Part shown: one piece after another, positions 59,214-64,000 of the stretch
Layout: each line of letters begins with the position of its first letter
Numbering within the stretch: the first letter of the stretch is position 1
From: Collinsella sp. BG-O-102
Lineage (GTDB): Bacteria > Actinomycetota > Coriobacteriia > Coriobacteriales > Coriobacteriaceae
Reading direction: 5' to 3'
Length of the DNA stretch: 64,000 nt
NCBI RefSeq assembly: GCF_023656745.1
Contig: NZ_JAMOKO010000001.1
Location: 124,001 to 188,000 of the forward strand
Program-made: the position numbers and the translations under genes
Notes under the pieces: model-generated
The model's database searches: none
What the model saw: the letters and a program-made list of their open reading frames with translations, nothing else
Told to the model about the DNA's origin: nothing

Positions 59214-60038
59214 ATGACTGCGCCGTCTGATTTCAATTCGACCCCCGAGCTCGACGCCACCCTTGTATTTCGTGTGGCCTATGATGGCTCCTCCTATAGC
59301 GGATTTGCCGAGCAGCCGGGCCAGACGACGGTTGCGGGTGAGTTGCGCCGTGCAATCGAGACGTTGCTGCGTCGCCCAATCGATCTGACGTGCGCGGGAC
59401 GTACCGATGCCGGCGTGCATGCGGTGGCCCAATACATCAGCGTGCCCGTAACGGACGCTGAGCTCGCCTTGACGCGCCGTAGGTGGCTGCGGGCTATGGA
59501 TGCTCTGCTGCCCAAAGATATCGCCATAAACGAGGTCTACAGGGCCCGTAAAGGCTTTTCTGCACGTTTTGACGCGCGTTCTCGCACGTACACTTATCGC
59601 ATCGCCGACCGTGATGCGCGACCCGTGCTGTCACGCGGTGCAGTGTGGTGGCATCGCTATCCCCTCGACGTCGATGCGATGGCGGCCGCCTGCCCTGCGC
59701 TTTTGGGCGAGCAGGACTTTAAGAGCTTTTGCAAGGTCGCTTCTGCCGTGGGCAAACCTACGCACCGCTGCGTAATGCGTGCCGAGTTTGGCCATGAGGT
59801 CGCCTTTGGCGAGGACATCCTCACGTTTACCATCGAGGGCAATGCGTTTTTGCATTCGATGGTTCGAACCATTGTGGGCACCCTTGTCGAGATCGGCATG
59901 CATCGCCGCGATCCCGAGTGGATGCGCGAGGTAATTGATGCCTGCGATCGCTCCGCTGCCGGTCCTACGGCGCCCGCATGCGGTCTTACCTTTATGGGCG
60001 TGGACTACGACCCCGCCGAGCTTGTGGTGCTCGATTAG
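59214..60038 (+). CDS. truA: tRNA pseudouridine synthase A
   Basis: A 274-residue enzyme that makes pseudouridine at positions 38-40 of tRNA. The catalytic Asp65 is in CAGRTDAGVHA; YDGSSYSGFAEQPG and the end FLHSMVRTIVGTLVEIG are conserved. It commonly follows rplQ in Gram-positive genomes, as here. Confidence 0.96.
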   Translation: MTAPSDFNSTPELDATLVFRVAYDGSSYSGFAEQPGQTTVAGELRRAIETLLRRPIDLTCAGRTDAGVHAVAQYISVPVTDAELALTRRRWLRAMDALLPKDIAINEVYRARKGFSARFDARSRTYTYRIADRDARPVLSRGAVWWHRYPLDVDAMAAACPALLGEQDFKSFCKVASAVGKPTHRCVMRAEFGHEVAFGEDILTFTIEGNAFLHSMVRTIVGTLVEIGMHRRDPEWMREVIDACDRSAAGPTAPACGLTFMGVDYDPAELVVLD

Positions 60039-60157
60039 GGAAGTGGCTGCCTGACGGCGATCTTTGTGTGCGGCGCCTGTGGGCGGGGCGTGTGCAACAT
60101 CTGTTCTTGACGTGCATCGCGACGGGCGACCGCCCGCATTAATTAACGGGGTGTACC

Positions 60158-61240
60158 ATGAACGACAGTTTGTTACTAGCTGTCGAGAGGACGGAAAACT
60201 TGGTTCGACGTGGTTCGCATCCGCGACTTTCGGTGATCCTGATTGTTGAGGGTTCGCCCAGTTATACGATGCGCGCTCTCGAGAGCATCCAGAACCAAGA
60301 CCTCTACGATTTGCAGATTGTCGTCGTTTGCCGCGGCGTGGTAGCTGGTGTGCGCCATTCGCTCGAAGTTGCTGCCGACAGAGACATCCATATTGATTTG
60401 ATTGACGTCGAGGACGCGAAGCGCGGCGCTTGTCTTCGTGCCGGTTTTGCTGCCTCGCGCGGCTCTCAAATCATCGCTATGAACGCCGATGAGTGGTTTG
60501 CTCCGCAGTCCCTTTCCAAGATGGTCAATATCGCGTGCGATACTACGGCAGACATAGTGCTCCCCACGGTGTCGCTCGACCGCTATGATGCACATCGAGA
60601 GCGCCATTCGCGCGTCTTGGATGCTGCTCATATTTCCATTGATAGCAAATCTTCGATGGTGGCCGGGCTGCCTCAGTTGATTTTAGGCGGCCTAGTCGTT
60701 CAGACCTCTGGTGTGATGTACAGCCGCTCGCTGTTTGAGGCATGCCTTTTGTGCGACAAGGTGTTTCGCACAGTTGGGTTTATGGCATGCGCGCTTTCGC
60801 AGACACGATGCGTGTCCGGCTGCGGCGATGCTTGTTTCCACACGGCGGCACCTAAACTTACAGATGCCTTTGATCCCACCATGTATGCCAAGGTATCCGA
60901 TGACACTCGAGCGCTCGACGAGCTTGCGGACTCACTCTCGGAAGCAGACAGCGGTGGTCGGCTCAAGCTGGCAAGCCAAAAGTTCTACTTTGCCGGACTG
61001 GTCGCCTGCATCGAGAATTTGTGTCTGAGCCCGCATGGGGTGTCGTCAATCGAGCGTTCCGCCCGCATGCGTGATATGCTCGATGCGCCTCGAACCCGTC
61101 AGATGGTCGCCGCGCTCAAGGATAACCATCGGGGGCTCGGTCTGTTGTTTGGGCCGATCGCCAGCGCCAAGCCCGCGCGCTGCGTGATGTGTACGCATCT
61201 GGCAGCTTTTCTTAACCGGACGGGCGCAAAAACCGCCTAA
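60158..61240 (+). CDS. Glycosyltransferase family 2-like protein
   Basis: A 360-residue protein. The N-terminal GT-A fold begins LSVILIVEGSPSYTMRALES (near 24); LRAGFAASRGSQIIAMNADE near 93 ends in NADEW, the place of the DxD metal motif. The C-terminal half (after about 200) is not recognised. Such enzymes add sugars to cell-surface polymers; donor and acceptor are unknown. No membrane segment is seen. Confidence 0.75.
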   Translation: MNDSLLLAVERTENLVRRGSHPRLSVILIVEGSPSYTMRALESIQNQDLYDLQIVVVCRGVVAGVRHSLEVAADRDIHIDLIDVEDAKRGACLRAGFAASRGSQIIAMNADEWFAPQSLSKMVNIACDTTADIVLPTVSLDRYDAHRERHSRVLDAAHISIDSKSSMVAGLPQLILGGLVVQTSGVMYSRSLFEACLLCDKVFRTVGFMACALSQTRCVSGCGDACFHTAAPKLTDAFDPTMYAKVSDDTRALDELADSLSEADSGGRLKLASQKFYFAGLVACIENLCLSPHGVSSIERSARMRDMLDAPRTRQMVAALKDNHRGLGLLFGPIASAKPARCVMCTHLAAFLNRTGAKTA

Positions 61241-61247
61241 ACGGCTC

Positions 61248-61283
61248 ATTTCGAAACAAACTTGCATAGAATTGTTTCGAAAT
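61248..61283. promoter_or_regulatory. Inverted repeat ATTTCGAAACAA upstream of argR
   Basis: Perfect 12-bp arms at 61248-61259 and 61272-61283 with a 12-base centre. It lies 90 bases before argR. It could be an operator or the end structure of the preceding gene; no T-run favours the operator. Confidence 0.5.
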
Positions 61284-61325
61284 GCGTTCTTATACACAAA
61301 AGCCTTCAAATAGCGTTAAACTATT

Positions 61326-61338
61326 CAATCACTGATTG
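61326..61338. promoter_or_regulatory. Possible operator near argR start
   Basis: CAATCA-C-TGATTG palindrome 35 bases before the argR ATG; it could be an autoregulatory site but does not match a well-defined ARG box. Confidence 0.3.
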
Positions 61339-61372
61339 ATTGTCTCCGCCATCTTTTGGAGTGAGGTTTTGT

Positions 61373-61810
61373 ATGGCCAAAAAACGCAATGGGCGCCAGG
61401 ATGCCATCAGAGATATTGTTCGCAATAAGGACGTACGTACGCAGCGCGTTTTGGTAGACGAGCTTCGCGCCATGGGTTTCGATTGCACGCAGGCGACCGT
61501 TTCGCGCGACATCGCGGACATGGGACTGCGTAAGCTCCCCGAGGGCATCTATGTCCTTGCCGAGGACCTGCATCTGCAGCGCATGGTTTCCGAGCTGGTT
61601 ACCGGCGTACTGCGCACCGATAATCTGGTTATGATCAAGGCACAGCCCGGTACGGCTTCTGGTATTGCCGCAGCGGTCGATGCCGCGGAGCTGCCCGACG
61701 TGCTTGGCTCGCTTGCCGGCAACGACACGATCTTAGTCATTGCGCAGACGGCCGAGGACGGCGAACGTCTTGAGGCACTCATCAACAAGCTGAGTAACTC
61801 TCATAAGTAG
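61373..61810 (+). CDS. argR: Arginine repressor ArgR
   Basis: 145 residues from the ATG at 61373, placed after GAGTGAGG. The winged helix has VDELRAMGFDCTQATVSRDI; the hexamer/arginine-binding domain has QPGTASGIAAAVDAAELPD and GNDTILVIA. It senses arginine and controls its biosynthesis or breakdown. No arginine genes lie in the window. Confidence 0.95.
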   Translation: MAKKRNGRQDAIRDIVRNKDVRTQRVLVDELRAMGFDCTQATVSRDIADMGLRKLPEGIYVLAEDLHLQRMVSELVTGVLRTDNLVMIKAQPGTASGIAAAVDAAELPDVLGSLAGNDTILVIAQTAEDGERLEALINKLSNSHK

Positions 61811-61860
61811 GGGATGCGCGGCTCTGCTGCTGTGCCGTTTGTTGCTATAGGTAATTGCCG

Positions 61861-61890
61861 AGGGCGTTGATAAAGGTCAGCGCCCTTTTT
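61861..61890 (+). terminator. Terminator after argR
   Basis: Stem AGGGCG/CGCCCT with a 14-base loop and a run of T. Confidence 0.7.
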
Positions 61891-61965
61891 GCATACCAGT
61901 GCCTGTTGTTCTATCGGTCCTGTAGCCGGGGCCGTCGTGGCATCTTGTGGTATCTGCCGAAATAA

Positions 61966-62002
61966 AGAAGCGCCCGAGCAGCGTATATGCTGCTCGGGCG
62001 CC
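61966..62002 (-). terminator. Hairpin terminator after the penicillin-binding protein
   Basis: Strong stem GCGCCCGAGCAGC/GCTGCTCGGGCGC with a short loop, 25 bases beyond the stop on the minus strand, followed there by TTCTTTATTT. Confidence 0.7.
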
Positions 62003-62025
62003 TTGGTGTCAGTCGTTTTTTGCGC

Positions 62026-64000
62026 TTACTGGCCCGTAGAGGGGTCGGGCGTGGGCGTAGGATCGGGGGTAGGCGTAGGATCGGGTGTGGGCGTGGGAGT
62101 AGGGGTGGGGGTAGGAGAGCCGCCCTCGCCGCCGCTACCGTCGCCGCCGCCGGTCGTACCGTCTCCGCCGGTGGTACCGTTGCCGCCGGTCGTATCGCCA
62201 CCCGTGGTCTCGGTCGTCGTGGTGGTAGTCGTCGTGGTGGTTGCTCCCTCGTCTTTGTCGTCTTTGTCCTCCGACTTCTTGGCGTTGCTAGTGCCGTAGA
62301 ACTTCCAGACGCTATTGTTCTTGTACGTGGGAGCCGTTCCGGTCTGGAATTCCTCGCGCTCGGTGCCCGCAAGAACGGTGTTCATGAACTTCTTAAAGAC
62401 GGGCAGGTTGGTGCTGTCGCCCAGCAGGTCCGAACCGTACTTTTGGATGGGAATCTCGCCTGCGGAATAACCGGTCCACAGGGCGCATGTCAGTTGCGGC
62501 GTGAAGCCGCAGAACCACAGGTTGGTGGTGTTGTCAGTGGTGCCCGTCTTGCCGGCATAGGGCTGGTTGACGTTCAGCGCGCCGGCGGCACCCGTGCCGC
62601 TGCCCTGCATGACGCCGGATAGAACATCGGTAACCGCGGCAGCCTCGCCTTCGGTGAGCACCTGCGTGGGATTGTCGGTGTGCTGGTACAGAACCGAGCC
62701 GGTACGCGAGTCGATCTCGGTAATGGCGATGGGCTGACGGTAGTAGCCACCGTTGGCAAACGTTGCGTAGGCAGATGCCATCTCGAGCGGTGAGATGGAC
62801 CCGGTGCCGAGCGTCATGACGGGAACGTCCTCGATATTGTCCTTGGCGGGATCGATGCCAAGCTTTTTGACGAGCGATATGATCTTGTCATTGCCGATGG
62901 CTTCGGCCACCTGAATGTAGCCGGTGTTGGATGAGTATGCCGTTGCCTGCTTAAGCGTGATGTTGCCATAGCTCTGGTTGCCGTAGTTTTGCACCTCGGT
63001 CGTGGTGCCCTTGGCCTTGAGCGGCGAGTTGCAGTTGAGGGTGACGTTGGGGTTCATACCGTTTTGGATGGCAGTTGCCAGCGTAAAGGCCTTAAACGTG
63101 GAGCCCACGGGGCGCTTTGCCGTAGCGTGGTTCACGTGATTCTCGTCGGCGTTGTAGTCGTAGCCGCCTACCATGCACTTGATGTAGCCGGTCTTGGGGT
63201 CAACGACGACCATGCCCATGTCCAGGCCGTCGAGCGAAAGCGTGTCGAGCTGCGAGCGCACAGCCTCCTCGGCCACCTGCTGCATGGTGGGGTCGATGGT
63301 GGTCTTGACGGTCAGACCGCCCTTAAAGAGCACGTCGGTGGAGAACTCCTGCTCAAGCAACTGCTTAACGTAGGAGACAAAGTAGGGCTGAGAGTACACA
63401 TCGACGCCACTGCCCGAAATCTCGGTCACGTTAAGCGTGATGGGCTCAGCCTGTGCGGCATCGTGCTCTTCCTGCGTGATGTGGCCCAGACGCAGCATGT
63501 TGTCCAGAACCTTATTGCGGCGGGACAGCGCCAAGTCGGGATTAACCGTGGGGTCGTACTGCGAGGGCGAGTTGGGAAGGCCGATGAGCAGCGCGGCCTC
63601 GCTCAGGGTGAGGTCGGCGGCGGTTTTGGACAGATAGGTCTCGGCGGCGGCCTCGATGCCATATGCTCCATGGCCGTAGTAGATGGTGTTGAGGTACATC
63701 ATGAGGATCTCGTCTTTGGAGTACATATCCTCCATCTTGATGGCGATATAGGCCTCGCGCACCTTACGCTCGATGGTCGAGTCGAATTGTTCCTCCTGCA
63801 AGATGGTGTTGCGAACCAGCTGCTGGGTGATGGTCGATGCGCCCTCGTGGCCACCGGTGAGGGTTGCCACCGATGCGCGTGCAATGCCCCAGAGGTCGAT
63901 GCCGCCATGCTCGTAGAAGCGCTCGTCCTCAACGTCGACAGTGCCCTGCAGCACGTACGGGGACACCTGGTCCTTGGTAATGGACTTGCGGTTTTGCGTG
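62026..64000 (-). CDS. Class A penicillin-binding protein (N terminus outside window)
   Basis: At least 657 residues are visible. The GT51 peptidoglycan polymerase has EDERFYEHGGIDLWGIAR and GASTITQQLVRNTIL; the transpeptidase has SxxK in GSTFKAF, SxN in YSSNTGY and KTG in AGKTGTTDN. The C-terminal tail is low-complexity: a run of Thr, then Gly/Asp-rich, then Pro-Thr-Pro repeats, likely spanning or anchored in the cell wall. The frame is open at the window edge, so the membrane anchor is missing only because of the cut. Confidence 0.95.
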   Translation of the reverse strand, partial: TQNRKSITKDQVSPYVLQGTVDVEDERFYEHGGIDLWGIARASVATLTGGHEGASTITQQLVRNTILQEEQFDSTIERKVREAYIAIKMEDMYSKDEILMMYLNTIYYGHGAYGIEAAAETYLSKTAADLTLSEAALLIGLPNSPSQYDPTVNPDLALSRRNKVLDNMLRLGHITQEEHDAAQAEPITLNVTEISGSGVDVYSQPYFVSYVKQLLEQEFSTDVLFKGGLTVKTTIDPTMQQVAEEAVRSQLDTLSLDGLDMGMVVVDPKTGYIKCMVGGYDYNADENHVNHATAKRPVGSTFKAFTLATAIQNGMNPNVTLNCNSPLKAKGTTTEVQNYGNQSYGNITLKQATAYSSNTGYIQVAEAIGNDKIISLVKKLGIDPAKDNIEDVPVMTLGTGSISPLEMASAYATFANGGYYRQPIAITEIDSRTGSVLYQHTDNPTQVLTEGEAAAVTDVLSGVMQGSGTGAAGALNVNQPYAGKTGTTDNTTNLWFCGFTPQLTCALWTGYSAGEIPIQKYGSDLLGDSTNLPVFKKFMNTVLAGTEREEFQTGTAPTYKNNSVWKFYGTSNAKKSEDKDDKDEGATTTTTTTTTTETTGGDTTGGNGTTGGDGTTGGGDGSGGEGGSPTPTPTPTPTPDPTPTPDPTPTPDPSTGQ

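Overview
The window looks like a chromosomal segment of a GC-rich anaerobic gut actinobacterium of the Coriobacteriia, most likely Collinsella or a close relative. This is inferred from the style of the genes (ribosomal proteins, zinc-type S14, an ArgR regulator, many AbiEi-like proteins' kin) and from the combination with an anaerobic purine-degradation gene set; no 16S gene is present to prove it.

Layout. (1) 1-3140: end of the S10/start of the spc ribosomal protein operon (S19 partial, L22, S3, L16, L29, S17, L14, L24), closed by a strong terminator. (2) 3141-9803: a Gfo/Idh/MocA oxidoreductase with a DeoR regulator, a U32 peptidase plus RluA-type pseudouridine synthase, and RidA, separated by hairpin repeats. 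(3) 9978-20464: first arm of an anaerobic purine/urate degradation locus: PAS/YheO-type regulator, NCS2 purine permease, SsnA aminohydrolase, YgfK, a four-cluster ferredoxin and a selenium-dependent-type xanthine dehydrogenase. (4) 20480-38853: an accessory island with three arrays of 48-bp hairpin repeats, an AbiEi-like/nuclease protein, two different AAA ATPases of defence/toxin-like families, a SIMPL protein, a DEDD exonuclease, a complete type I restriction-modification system with an invertible second hsdS and its own tyrosine recombinase, a GmrSD-like DUF262/HNH protein, and a membrane protein. (5) 38977-49088: second arm of the purine locus: a second YheO-type regulator, diaminopropionate ammonia-lyase (YgeX), YgeY, YgeW, MocA, HyuA/YgeZ, YqeC, YqeB and XdhC. 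(6) 49400-59178: the rest of the spc and alpha operons in canonical order from L5 to L17. (7) 59214-64000: TruA, a GT2-like protein, ArgR and a class A penicillin-binding protein that runs off the window.

How the parts fit. The two purine arms match the E. coli ygeW-ygeX-ygeY-hyuA-ygfK-ssnA-xdhD plus mocA/yqeB/yqeC set, which is known to be linked to selenium-dependent molybdenum hydroxylases and to anaerobic uric acid/purine breakdown in gut bacteria. A permease brings in the purine, the hydroxylase/YgfK/ferredoxin set carries out redox chemistry, the ring-opening and carbamoyl-transfer enzymes (HyuA, YgeW, YgeY) lead to diaminopropionate, and YgeX yields pyruvate and ammonia; MocA, YqeB, YqeC and XdhC mature the cofactor. 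Each arm has its own divergent paralogous regulator.

The most unusual points are the 46-kb interruption of the spc operon between L24 and L5, the split of the purine locus by a defence-rich island, a phase-variable type I restriction system, four 33-bp-spaced repeats in front of one ATPase, a 23-bp-arm perfect palindrome in front of the other, and several families of regularly spaced hairpin repeats. No tRNA, rRNA, CRISPR array, insertion sequence or prophage was recognised.
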